NCBI GenBank assembly: GCA_944323955.1
Contig: CALUUK010000007.1
Location: 1-64,000 of the forward strand
Direction: 5' to 3'
DNA: 64,000 nt
Origin: Candidatus Gastranaerophilales bacterium
GTDB lineage: Bacteria; Cyanobacteriota; Vampirovibrionia; Gastranaerophilales; Gastranaerophilaceae
Part shown: piece after piece, positions 17,960-26,098 of the stretch
How the letters are laid out: each line of letters begins with the position of its first letter
How positions within the stretch are numbered: the first letter of the stretch is position 1
Program-made: the position numbers and the translations under genes
Notes under the pieces: model-generated
Told to the model about the DNA's origin: nothing
The model's database searches: none
The model's input: only the letters and a program-made list of their open reading frames with translations

Positions 17960-17988
17960 ACCGCTTTTTGTAAAAAGCGGTTTTTTTT
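17960..17988 (+). terminator. Terminator of rpsP
   Basis: A 9-base GC-containing stem (17960-17968 with 17973-17981) with a TGTA loop, followed by a run of eight T. Confidence 0.85.
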
Positions 17989-18070
17989 ATGACTTTTTAA
18001 TTGAGAATAATGTATCCTGCCGTTTTCTATATTCATTGCATCGTTAAAATGTGTATGATACCATTTCTTT

Positions 18071-18613
18071 ATGACAATATTTGAAATTATAATACTGGCA
18101 CTGGCTTTATCTTTAGATGCAATGATAGTATGTTTTTCATACGGACTTATTATTAATGCGAATAAAGTTAAAAATTCATTGACTTTGTCTTTATCTTTTG
18201 GTTTTTTCCAGTTTCTTATGCCTGTTATAGGTTTCTATTTGTCCGCGCTTGTGTATAATCAATTAAAATCTTTTTCTAAGTGGATAGTGTTTACAGTATT
18301 TGTTTATTTGGCACTTAAATTTTTAAAAAGCGCATTTGGAGAAAAAGAGGAAACCTGTAGAAGTTGTGTTTCTTTTTTGTGTTTACTGGGGTTATCCGTT
18401 GCAACCAGTATAGATGCGCTTGGGGCCGGAATATCAATTAAATTTTCGGGTGAAGAAATTTTAAAACCTGCTGTTTGTACAGGTGTGATAACTTTTTTGT
18501 GTTCTATGGCGGGTTTTTGGTTTGCGTGTTTGTTTAAAAAATTTCCGACTAAATATATAGAAATAACAGGCGCGGTGTTATTGCTGTATTTAGCTGTATC
18601 TTCAATAATTTAA
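18071..18613 (+). CDS. mntP: Putative manganese efflux pump MntP
   Basis: A 180-residue, six-segment membrane protein of the MntP (DUF204) family, which exports Mn2+. The two inverted halves each carry the key Asp: LSLDAM (D16) in the first segment and ATSIDALGAG (D115) in the fourth, as in E. coli MntP. There is no Shine-Dalgarno site; a -10-like TATGAT ends 11 bases before the ATG, so the leader may be very short. I see no yybP-ykoY manganese riboswitch upstream, as the space to the rpsP terminator is under 90 bases. Confidence 0.85.
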   Translation: MTIFEIIILALALSLDAMIVCFSYGLIINANKVKNSLTLSLSFGFFQFLMPVIGFYLSALVYNQLKSFSKWIVFTVFVYLALKFLKSAFGEKEETCRSCVSFLCLLGLSVATSIDALGAGISIKFSGEEILKPAVCTGVITFLCSMAGFWFACLFKKFPTKYIEITGAVLLLYLAVSSII

Positions 18614-18690
18614 AAAAATCTGTTGCGAAATAAAAATGTTTCGGTTAGTATATAGCTAAGCAAAATTTAAGACAGCGAATTCTAAAAAAT

Positions 18691-18763
18691 GCGGAAGTAG
18701 CTCAGTTGGTAGAGCATCTGCCTTCCAAGCAGAATGTCGCGGGTCCGAGTCCCGTCTTCCGCT
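18691..18763 (+). tRNA. tRNA-Gly (anticodon TCC)
   Basis: A complete 73-base cloverleaf: acceptor GCGGAAG with CTTCCGC, D arm GCTC/GAGC, anticodon stem TCTGC/GCAGA with loop CTTCCAA (anticodon TCC), and T stem GCGGG/CCCGT. CCA is not encoded. The T loop reads TCCGAGT, with C where nearly all tRNAs have U55 (pseudouridine). Confidence 0.95.
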
Positions 18764-18777
18764 ATCTTATTTTTTTC

Positions 18778-18848
18778 GGCGGCATGGCCAAGTGGTAAGG
18801 CAGGAGCCTGCAAAGCTTTCATCCCCAGTTCGAATCTGGGTGCCGCCT
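18778..18848 (+). tRNA. tRNA-Cys (anticodon GCA)
   Basis: A 71-base cloverleaf: acceptor GGCGGCA with TGCCGCC, anticodon loop CTGCAAA (anticodon GCA), T arm CCCAG-TTCGAAT-CTGGG. CCA is not encoded. It follows tRNA-Gly by 14 bases and is probably co-transcribed with it. Confidence 0.95.
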
Positions 18849-18969
18849 TTTGTTTTTCAATTGTAAAGTTGTTGTTTACAAAAATTCCTGCATTTGATTG
18901 ACGTAAATACGCCGAAAAGCGTTTAAACTGGAAAAGTATTGGTTTATCATTAATTATATAAAAATTTAT

Positions 18970-18998
18970 TTGCCCATTTTGGCTAATACGTGTAAAAT
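18970..18998 (+). promoter_or_regulatory. Putative sigma70 promoter of the pilus operon
   Basis: TTGCCC (18970-18975) and TAAAAT (18993-18998) are 17 bases apart. An AAGGA site and the TTG start at 19016 follow. Confidence 0.55.
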
Positions 18999-19015
18999 GG
19001 AAAAAAGGAAATATA

Positions 19016-20185
19016 TTGAAAAAGAGTGAGAGTATGGTAGATAAAGAAAACCGGTGGGATGATATAGAATATACTGATGATCAGAACATTGAAGATTTTG
19101 ATGATTTTGATGCTTCTGATTTCAATGAAGGAAAAAGTGCTGGTTCAGCTGAATCAGGGCCTGATGAACAAAATTATGAAGAGCAAGAATATTCCGAACA
19201 AGATTATGATGACGATTATGAAGATGATGAAGACTATGATGATGCTTCTCATTCTGATTCAGGTGCAAAGAAAAAGAATTTGTTTCCTTTATTAATACTT
19301 GTTCTCCTTCTTCTCGGTCTTTTAGCATATTTCTTTATATCGAAACAATCAAATAATGCAGCGCAAGATACAGTCGATAATAATACTGTCAATATTGAAC
19401 AACCTGCAGATGACAGTGTATCGTTCGAAGGCGGTGTCTCGGGAGAAGAACAATTCTTCAGTGAAGATTCAACTGATATGGTTGCTGTAAATTTTGATGA
19501 AAATACGGCTTCTTCCGCAGACGGAACAGCTGCAGTAAATAATACCGCCCCTGCCGATCAGGTAACGGGAAGCGAAACTATCAGTTTTGGTGATTCCGCT
19601 GAACCTTCCGTTTCAAACGCCGGTTCAGACGCTGATTTGTTTATGCAGTCAGAAACCCCCGTTGATAAAAATACTTCTAATGAAAATAACGATATTATAA
19701 TTTCATATGATAAAGTTGCAAGGTTAAATCCTTTTAAACCGCCTGTATCAGATGCTGATAAAGCTAAAAATCTTGCTAAGTCATCATTGGCTCTCAATAA
19801 TACGGGCTTTGAAATTGTTGAACCGCCTGTTTCTTCCGTTCCGGATGAAAATCTTACAAGGCTTCTGCAAACACAGGTATCAGGGATTTTATATGACGAA
19901 GAAAGTCCTTCCGCTATAGTAAGTTTAAACGGAGTAGACACATTTGTTAAAGAAGGAGATTCTATCTCAGGATATAAAATACAAACAATCACCCGAGAAA
20001 AGGTACAAATAAACTATAAAAATAACAGTTATGTTGCTTCTGTCGGGGCTTTGTTTGTAAGAGGTATGTTGGAATCCAGACCTGCAGTAGCAAATCTGGA
20101 GAAGAAATTTGCCGGCAGATATAAAGATGAACAAGAAGAACAACAAGAAGAACAACAAGAAGAAGAAAAAAAGCTAGAGGAGTAA
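19016..20185 (+). CDS. Acidic bitopic pilus protein with PilP/GspC-like domain
   Basis: A 389-residue protein with a very acidic N-terminal cytoplasmic part (Asp/Glu/Tyr-rich, residues 15-80), one membrane segment (about 89-108), a low-complexity periplasmic linker, and a folded domain (about 285-350) with VSGILYDEESPSAIVSLNG. This pattern matches the homology region of GspC and PilP, which bind the secretin. The tail is a Glu/Gln repeat. It is the first gene before PilQ, PilB and PilC. The TTG at 19016 is favoured by an AAAGGA site; an in-frame ATG at 19034 is the alternative. It probably links the inner-membrane platform to PilQ. Confidence 0.65.
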   Translation: MKKSESMVDKENRWDDIEYTDDQNIEDFDDFDASDFNEGKSAGSAESGPDEQNYEEQEYSEQDYDDDYEDDEDYDDASHSDSGAKKKNLFPLLILVLLLLGLLAYFFISKQSNNAAQDTVDNNTVNIEQPADDSVSFEGGVSGEEQFFSEDSTDMVAVNFDENTASSADGTAAVNNTAPADQVTGSETISFGDSAEPSVSNAGSDADLFMQSETPVDKNTSNENNDIIISYDKVARLNPFKPPVSDADKAKNLAKSSLALNNTGFEIVEPPVSSVPDENLTRLLQTQVSGILYDEESPSAIVSLNGVDTFVKEGDSISGYKIQTITREKVQINYKNNSYVASVGALFVRGMLESRPAVANLEKKFAGRYKDEQEEQQEEQQEEEKKLEE

Positions 20186-20195
20186 AATATATATT

Positions 20196-21983
20196 ATGAA
20201 AAAGAGTTTAAAAAACATATCAAAGCTACTGTTGATAACCGGGTGTGTGTCTGTACTTGCAAGTAATATAGCAACTGCCGCTCCTCAGACCTATGATTTG
20301 GAAACTTCGGAGCTGAGATCTGATTATGCACTTCCGAATAAAATAAGATTGGAAGGTGATATCAGTTTTGATGATCACGGTCAAATGATTAATTTAAGTT
20401 TAAGACAAACCGATGTACAGCAGGTTTTAAGAATGTTTGCCGATAAAGCCGGTTTAAATATTGTTTTCCATGAATCGGCAAGAGGTACAATAACTCTTGA
20501 TTTGGTTGATGTTTCTCTTGAAGATGCTTTTAAAATTGTAATGAAAATGTGTAATTTAACATATGTTATAAAAGATAAAACAATGCTTGTTGTAGGTACA
20601 AGTGATGCGGAAAAGGTAAATTTAACAAAAGATAATATTACGGTATTACCTGTAAAATATGTAGATGCTGCATATTTGGCAAATTTTCTTAATGCAAATG
20701 TTTTTTCTTTAAATGCTCCGGGTATATCATTCGGCCCTATTGTAACAACTAATGCCGATAAAAATGAACTTCTTATATTCGGTACGGAAAATGACTATAT
20801 ATTAGCAAAGAAAATTGTAGACAGATTTGATAAAAAGCCTGCTACTACTACATACAGAGTTAACCATACAACGCCTTTTGAAATGGCAAAAATGATTTGT
20901 GAAACACTTTTTCAACTTCCGTTCAGCGGTTCTCTGTCAAAAGAAGGTGCAGGGGGCGGTACTTTCCATACCCAGCTGAATGCTAATTTTAAAATGCAAG
21001 GCGGATTAAATGCGGTTCCGGAAGGTGCTCTTGGCGGCGGTACAATTGCTTGTACCGTATCCAGTGGTGTTAAAACTTCAAATCTTGACTCTTTCCAGGC
21101 AAAACCGAGCATAACAATTTATGTGCAGCCCGAATTAGGTACAATTACAATGATTGGCGGCAGTGAACAGCAAATTGAGATGGTAAACGAATTTATAGTT
21201 GAAAATGACAGAAAACAACCGCAGGCATATTTGGAAATTACTATTGTTGCGTTAACCGAAGAAGGTTCAAGAACATTTAATAATACCTGGGCATATGAAG
21301 GAAAACATATAAACATTTCTTTTAATCCCGACAACTCAACAAATATTGGTCCTTACAGATGGCATGGTCCAAGCGCGGGCTCAGGAGCAAAAACATTAAC
21401 ACAAACTATTTCATATCTGATTGAAAATAAAAAAGCAAGAATGTTAGCAAATCCGAAAATAGTTCTTACAAACGGTAAAACCTCAGTAATTGATTTGACG
21501 CAGGATTATATTGAATCAACTACTGTTCAGATATTGCAAAACCAATCAGTCGGTACAATGAGTAATTCTTCAGTCCAGAAGACATATAATATAGAAGAAG
21601 ATAACGGTATCAAAGTCGAAATTTTACCGTTTATCAGCCCTGACGGATATGTTTCTTTGACGATGAAACCGCAATATGCGTCAATATATCAAACGATTAT
21701 GGATTCATATATGGGTGAACCATACATTGCTGCTACACTTCTTCAAAGACATAATTTGGATTTATCAAATGTCAGAATTAAAGACGAAGAAACTTTATTG
21801 ATAGGCGGATTGCTGCAGGAAGAACAATCAAACAATGCCGGTAAAATCCCGATTCTCGGTGATATTCCGTTCTTAGGATTCTTCTTTAGAAACCAGGATA
21901 AAACAATGAAAAAATCAGAATTATTGTTTATCCTTACCCCGAGAATCATTAAAGATACAGAAGATTTGTATGACGAGGTTTAG
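20196..21983 (+). CDS. pilQ: Type IV pilus/type II secretin
   Basis: A 595-residue secretin. A signal peptide (about residues 1-29, ending ATAA) precedes an STN-type N0 domain (SLRQTDVQQVLRMFADKAGLNIVF) and N1/N2 domains (TVLPVKYVDAAYLANFL). A Gly-rich insertion follows (about 245-285), then the C-terminal pore domain with LIGGLLQEEQ, IPILGDIPFLGFFF and a SELLFILTPRII end. It would form the outer-membrane gate for a pilus or secreted protein. It is the second gene of the PilP-like / PilQ / PilB / PilC run. The presence of a secretin is good evidence for a diderm cell. Confidence 0.92.
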   Translation: MKKSLKNISKLLLITGCVSVLASNIATAAPQTYDLETSELRSDYALPNKIRLEGDISFDDHGQMINLSLRQTDVQQVLRMFADKAGLNIVFHESARGTITLDLVDVSLEDAFKIVMKMCNLTYVIKDKTMLVVGTSDAEKVNLTKDNITVLPVKYVDAAYLANFLNANVFSLNAPGISFGPIVTTNADKNELLIFGTENDYILAKKIVDRFDKKPATTTYRVNHTTPFEMAKMICETLFQLPFSGSLSKEGAGGGTFHTQLNANFKMQGGLNAVPEGALGGGTIACTVSSGVKTSNLDSFQAKPSITIYVQPELGTITMIGGSEQQIEMVNEFIVENDRKQPQAYLEITIVALTEEGSRTFNNTWAYEGKHINISFNPDNSTNIGPYRWHGPSAGSGAKTLTQTISYLIENKKARMLANPKIVLTNGKTSVIDLTQDYIESTTVQILQNQSVGTMSNSSVQKTYNIEEDNGIKVEILPFISPDGYVSLTMKPQYASIYQTIMDSYMGEPYIAATLLQRHNLDLSNVRIKDEETLLIGGLLQEEQSNNAGKIPILGDIPFLGFFFRNQDKTMKKSELLFILTPRIIKDTEDLYDEV

Positions 21984-21992
21984 ATATATTAA

Positions 21993-24206
21993 ATGGCAAG
22001 TCCGGTTTTTGAAAAACTGAAAGCGGTAATAGATTTATCCGTATTATCTGATTTTGATATTAAGGATTTAACGGCAGATTTATATATACCTGTATGTGTT
22101 TCAAAGGGTATGGTGTATGTCGTAGTTACCGCTGCAACAAAACAGGATGTTATAAGACCGGTTATAGAAAGTAAATTATGTACAAACAGAATCTCGTTTA
22201 AAGTTTGTTCTGATGAAGATTTTAATGAAATCCTGAATTATGTCCGCGAAAATCATGTTTTTGAAGATGACTCTGATAAGATAGAAGTAATCGAAGATAT
22301 AGAAGATATAGAAAATATAGAAGATGATGATGTTCCTGAAGTACGTTTGAAATATGAAAACGACGATATGGAAGAAATGCTGCCGATTGATGAAATAGCT
22401 GAAAATGAACTTGTTCAGATTAATGAGCAAGATGAACATGATAGTACGGATGAGTCGGATGCTCCTTCAAACCTGAAATTTCAAGCGATAGAAATAGGTC
22501 AAATCCTTGTTCAAATGGGAGTTGCAACCCAGGAACAAATTTTTAACGCTCTGGTTGAAGCAAAAAAACAAAAACTGCCTTTAGGAACAATGCTTGTTCA
22601 AATGGGTACAATTACCCTTGATGAATTGAAACAGGCTTTATCTCTCCAGCAGGGATATGATGCTGTAACGGCAGAACAGTTAAAAATTTCCGATGAAGTA
22701 TTGGGAATGCTTCCTGAAGATTTTATAAAATTAAATAAAGTTTTGCCAATAAGCTATGATGACAAAGTTCTTGTTGTTGCGATGGTAAATCCCCATGATA
22801 AAAAAGTTATAAATGATATCATCTTTTTAACGGGATTAAAACCCAGTATTTTATTGATTACACATTATGAATTTTCAATGTGCGTTCAAAATCTGTTAAA
22901 CGAACAAAAGAAAACCACAAGTAAAATTCTTAAAAAAATTGAAAAACAGGCATCTGCTTTTTATCAGGAAGAAACACTGTTTGAACAAGCGCAAAAAGAA
23001 TTAAAAGATGATTCAAATATTGTCGTAAAATTTGTAAATAAAATCATATCCGACGGTATTGATATGAAAGCGAGTGATATTCATATTGAGCCGAGATTAG
23101 ACGGATATTCCGTAAGATACAGAAAAGACGGTATTCTGCGTCAAGTGTTAAAACTGCCTTCAAAGACTGAATCTGCAATTTTGACTCGTTTAAAAGTAAT
23201 ATCAAAAATGAATATTGCCGAGCACAGAAGACCTCAGGACGGATCTTTTTCAATAACTTATAAAGATAATGATTATGACTTCAGAATAAATACACTTCCC
23301 GTAGGTGAGCAGGAAAAGATGGTAATAAGAATTCTTGCTCCGGCGGTTTCCATGTCATCAAATAAAGATGAGATGGTACTTGTGGGTGCTTCAAAAGCAG
23401 AAATAGAGCTTATAAAAAAAATGGAGAGTGTCCCTAACGGAATTATTCTGGCAACAGGTCCTACGGGTTCAGGTAAAACAACAACATTATATACATTGTT
23501 AAAAGCAATAAACGATGAAAAAATAAATATTACAACAATTGAAGACCCTATAGAAATCAGAATTGACGGGATTAACCAATCGCAGATTAATGCCAAAGCG
23601 GGTATAACATTTGCATCTTGTATGCGTGCGATATTAAGACAGGACCCTGATGTTATTCTGGTCGGTGAAATCCGTGATATTGAAACTTTAGAAACAGCTA
23701 TCTCGGCTGCTTTAACGGGTCACCTTGTGTTATCAACACTCCACACAAACTCGGCTGCTTCAACAATTACCAGGTTGATAGATATGGGAGCAAAAGATTA
23801 TCTGGTATCTTCTACATTGGTCGGTATTATTGCACAGCGTTTGGTGAGAGGTTTGTGTCCGCATTGCAAGACTCAGTATTTCCCTACAAGAGAAGAAGCC
23901 GAACTTGTTATAGCCGGCGGAGAAAAAGAAATTCAGGAATTTATGAAAACACCCGTTTATAAACCTAACGGATGCGAAAAATGTAACTTTGAAGGTTATA
24001 CAGGTCGTATGGGTGTTTATGAAATAATGCCTATTACAAAAGAAATCAAAAGATTAATAGCGCAAGGTGCACATGATATACAAATTGAAGAAGCGGCGAT
24101 AGGAGCAGGTATGAAAACGCTTCATCAGGCATGTTTGCATCACATTGTTGAAGGAAGAACTACTATTTCCGAGTTCTTACGTGTATTAGGACCTGTTAAG
24201 GAGTGA
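21993..24206 (+). CDS. pilB: PilB/GspE assembly ATPase
   Basis: A 737-residue motor ATPase. It has a divergent N-terminal region with an acidic repeat (EDIEDIENIED, around residue 105), an MshEN-type N domain (about 165-310, IGQILVQMGVATQEQI), and the catalytic domain. The latter has SDIHIEPR, Walker A GPTGSGKTT (G489-T496), Walker B region DPDVILVGEIRD, and the LSTLHTN motif. A CPHC and CEKC pair forms the usual zinc site. It powers pilin polymerisation. No PilT-like retraction ATPase is in the window, so type IV pilus versus type II secretion cannot be settled here. Confidence 0.92.
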   Translation: MASPVFEKLKAVIDLSVLSDFDIKDLTADLYIPVCVSKGMVYVVVTAATKQDVIRPVIESKLCTNRISFKVCSDEDFNEILNYVRENHVFEDDSDKIEVIEDIEDIENIEDDDVPEVRLKYENDDMEEMLPIDEIAENELVQINEQDEHDSTDESDAPSNLKFQAIEIGQILVQMGVATQEQIFNALVEAKKQKLPLGTMLVQMGTITLDELKQALSLQQGYDAVTAEQLKISDEVLGMLPEDFIKLNKVLPISYDDKVLVVAMVNPHDKKVINDIIFLTGLKPSILLITHYEFSMCVQNLLNEQKKTTSKILKKIEKQASAFYQEETLFEQAQKELKDDSNIVVKFVNKIISDGIDMKASDIHIEPRLDGYSVRYRKDGILRQVLKLPSKTESAILTRLKVISKMNIAEHRRPQDGSFSITYKDNDYDFRINTLPVGEQEKMVIRILAPAVSMSSNKDEMVLVGASKAEIELIKKMESVPNGIILATGPTGSGKTTTLYTLLKAINDEKINITTIEDPIEIRIDGINQSQINAKAGITFASCMRAILRQDPDVILVGEIRDIETLETAISAALTGHLVLSTLHTNSAASTITRLIDMGAKDYLVSSTLVGIIAQRLVRGLCPHCKTQYFPTREEAELVIAGGEKEIQEFMKTPVYKPNGCEKCNFEGYTGRMGVYEIMPITKEIKRLIAQGAHDIQIEEAAIGAGMKTLHQACLHHIVEGRTTISEFLRVLGPVKE

Positions 24207-24218
24207 GGCTAGAGAATT

Positions 24219-25421
24219 ATGACCAAGTATGAATACGAAGCCGAAAAATGGAACGGTGCACGTGTAAAAGGAAGAATAGAGGCAAAATCTCAGGTTGAGG
24301 TTCGTGTTAAAGTCAAAAACATGGGCTATAAATGTCTTTCCGTGTCTGAAGCAACAGGTGACGGATTTGGTAAAGCTGCCGGCATACAAAATCTTTCTTT
24401 AAAAGAAAAAATAGACTTTACCCAAACATTCCTCACATTGAATAAAGCCGGTTTGCCTATTATTGAAAGTTTAATTTTTATTGAAAAAGACGGCGCTTCG
24501 AGGCCTGTAAGAATGCTTGCTCAGGAAATCAAAAAGCAGATTATTGCCGGATATACTTTGTCCGATACTATTTCAAAATATCCTCAAATTTTCGGTCATG
24601 TATATATCGGTCTTGCTAAAGCAGGTGAAGATTCCGGTGAAATTGATAAAACATTTGAACGTTTAATATCACTTTTACAAAAGCAAGGGAATATTAAAGG
24701 TAAAGTTATATCAGCATTAACGTATCCTGCATTTGTAGTCCTTCTTGCAATTGCGGTAGTACTTGTTATGTTAATGTTCGTATTTCCTGCATTTAAAGAA
24801 ATGTTTGATCAACAAGGTAAGGCACTTCCCGGAATTACTCAGTTTTGTATTGACACAGGTGAGTTTTTAAAAGATAAATGGATGTTGATTCCTTTGATAA
24901 TAGCAACCATAGTTGTTTCATTTATATATCTTTTGAGATGGGAACCGTCAAGAAGAAAATTTGATGAAATTCTTCTTCAAATACCATTGATTGCCGATCT
25001 GGTAAAAGCAGCATCTTTCTCAAACTTTATGACAGTACTTCAAATTGCATATGATGCGGGTATACCGATATTGGAGTGCTTGTATCTTTCAAAGACTACA
25101 CTTTCAAATGCAGTATTACAAGATGCGATAAATGTATCAATAAAGAAAATGCAGGCAGGTGCAAGGCTTTCCGAGGCACTAAAAGCGGCAAATATATTTC
25201 CTAAAATGATATTATTTATGGTATCAACAGGGGAACATTCAGGCCGGCTGGGTGAATTAATGACGCAAAGTGTTATGTATATAGACCAGCAGTTAGACTT
25301 AATAATTGATACTCTGGGTAAATTGGTAGAACCTGTTTTGTTAATATTTATAGGTTTTATTGTTTGCTTCCTGGCATTGTCATTATATTTACCGTTGTTC
25401 CAATCATACTCAATATCATAA
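24219..25421 (+). CDS. pilC: PilC/GspF inner-membrane platform protein
   Basis: A 400-residue GspF-family protein with the duplicated cytoplasmic helical domain. The first copy has FTQTFLTLNKAGLPIIESL, the second has FMTVLQIAYDAGIPILECL. Three membrane segments are visible (about 165-190, 220-240 and 370-395). It starts MTKYEYEAEKWNGARVKGRI, the standard N-terminus. It is the inner-membrane base on which PilB acts and lies 12 bases after pilB. Confidence 0.92.
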   Translation: MTKYEYEAEKWNGARVKGRIEAKSQVEVRVKVKNMGYKCLSVSEATGDGFGKAAGIQNLSLKEKIDFTQTFLTLNKAGLPIIESLIFIEKDGASRPVRMLAQEIKKQIIAGYTLSDTISKYPQIFGHVYIGLAKAGEDSGEIDKTFERLISLLQKQGNIKGKVISALTYPAFVVLLAIAVVLVMLMFVFPAFKEMFDQQGKALPGITQFCIDTGEFLKDKWMLIPLIIATIVVSFIYLLRWEPSRRKFDEILLQIPLIADLVKAASFSNFMTVLQIAYDAGIPILECLYLSKTTLSNAVLQDAINVSIKKMQAGARLSEALKAANIFPKMILFMVSTGEHSGRLGELMTQSVMYIDQQLDLIIDTLGKLVEPVLLIFIGFIVCFLALSLYLPLFQSYSIS

Positions 25422-25449
25422 GACCATTATTACAGAAAGGTACCAGTAT

Positions 25450-25746
25450 ATGTACGAAGAAGAAAATAATTTAGATGATAATAACAGTTTTATAACCGGT
25501 ATTTGGTCTGAACGTGTATTGGTTGTTACAAAGGATTACCAAATAAAAGGAAATGTTTTTATGCCCAAAACAGGCAGAAAAAACAGAGTGCTTTCTGATA
25601 TATTAAACGGGGCAAAAAGATTTGTTGCTATAAAGAATTGCGAATTAATCCACAGAGAGTTCCCGAACAGAAAAGCAGAAACTCATGATTTCTTACAATT
25701 AAACTTAAATTCAATCATATTATTAAGACCATTAAGTGAAGAATAG
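25450..25746 (+). CDS. DUF6812-like small protein
   Basis: A 98-residue protein whose core (RVLVVTKDYQIKGNVFMPK, then LSDILNG and RFVAIKNCEL) matches a small beta-rich family I take to be DUF6812, often found beside pilus or TPR genes. The ATG at 25450 is served by AGAAAGG at 25433-25439; upstream codons in this frame overlap the PilC gene in another frame and are not part of it. It is the last gene of the pilus operon. Function is unknown, and the family name is given from memory. Confidence 0.6.
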   Translation: MYEEENNLDDNNSFITGIWSERVLVVTKDYQIKGNVFMPKTGRKNRVLSDILNGAKRFVAIKNCELIHREFPNRKAETHDFLQLNLNSIILLRPLSEE

Positions 25747-25789
25747 TGCTTGATTTTTAAATTTGTTTATGTGAGTATATTGAAAGTAA

Positions 25790-25866
25790 GGGCTATTAGC
25801 TCAGGTGGTTAGAGCGTACGCCTGATAAGCGTAAGGTCCCTGGTTCGAGTCCAGGATGGCCCACCA
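25790..25866 (+). tRNA. tRNA-Ile (anticodon GAT)
   Basis: A 77-base tRNA with the CCA end encoded: acceptor GGGCTAT with ATGGCCC, anticodon stem TACGC/GCGTA with loop CTGATAA (anticodon GAT), T arm CCTGG-TTCGAGT-CCAGG. It is alone, not in an rRNA spacer. Unlike the Gly and Cys tRNAs here, it encodes CCA. Confidence 0.97.
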
Positions 25867-25872
25867 TTTATT

Positions 25873-25900
25873 AAAGAGGTATTTAAACCTCTTTTTTTAT
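25873..25900 (+). terminator. Terminator after tRNA-Ile
   Basis: Stem 25873-25880 with 25887-25894 (8 bases, 6-base loop), followed by a T-rich run. Confidence 0.8.
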
Positions 25901-25996
25901 TTTTCTTTTTAAAAGTTTTTTGTAAGTAAATGTTTAAAGTGTCAGGGATAATAATATAATAAATTTATTACAAATTAATTTTCAAAAAAATTGCTA

Positions 25997-26026
25997 TTGA
26001 CATACTTCATAAAAAAAAACTATAAT
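25997..26026 (+). promoter_or_regulatory. Consensus sigma70 promoter of pflB
   Basis: A perfect TTGACA (25997-26002) and a perfect TATAAT (26021-26026) are 18 bases apart. The predicted transcript starts near 26033, about 65 bases before the pflB start. It is the strongest promoter sequence I found in the window, in keeping with a major fermentative enzyme. Confidence 0.85.
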
Positions 26027-26098
26027 ATGTTAGGTGAGGCTAACAAAATAAGGCATGTGAAAAATGCTATAATATTAAAAACTAAAGAGGAGAATATA

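Noticed and set aside
17990-18070. Manganese (yybP-ykoY) riboswitch before mntP
   Set aside because: The space is too short and none of the conserved loops is seen.
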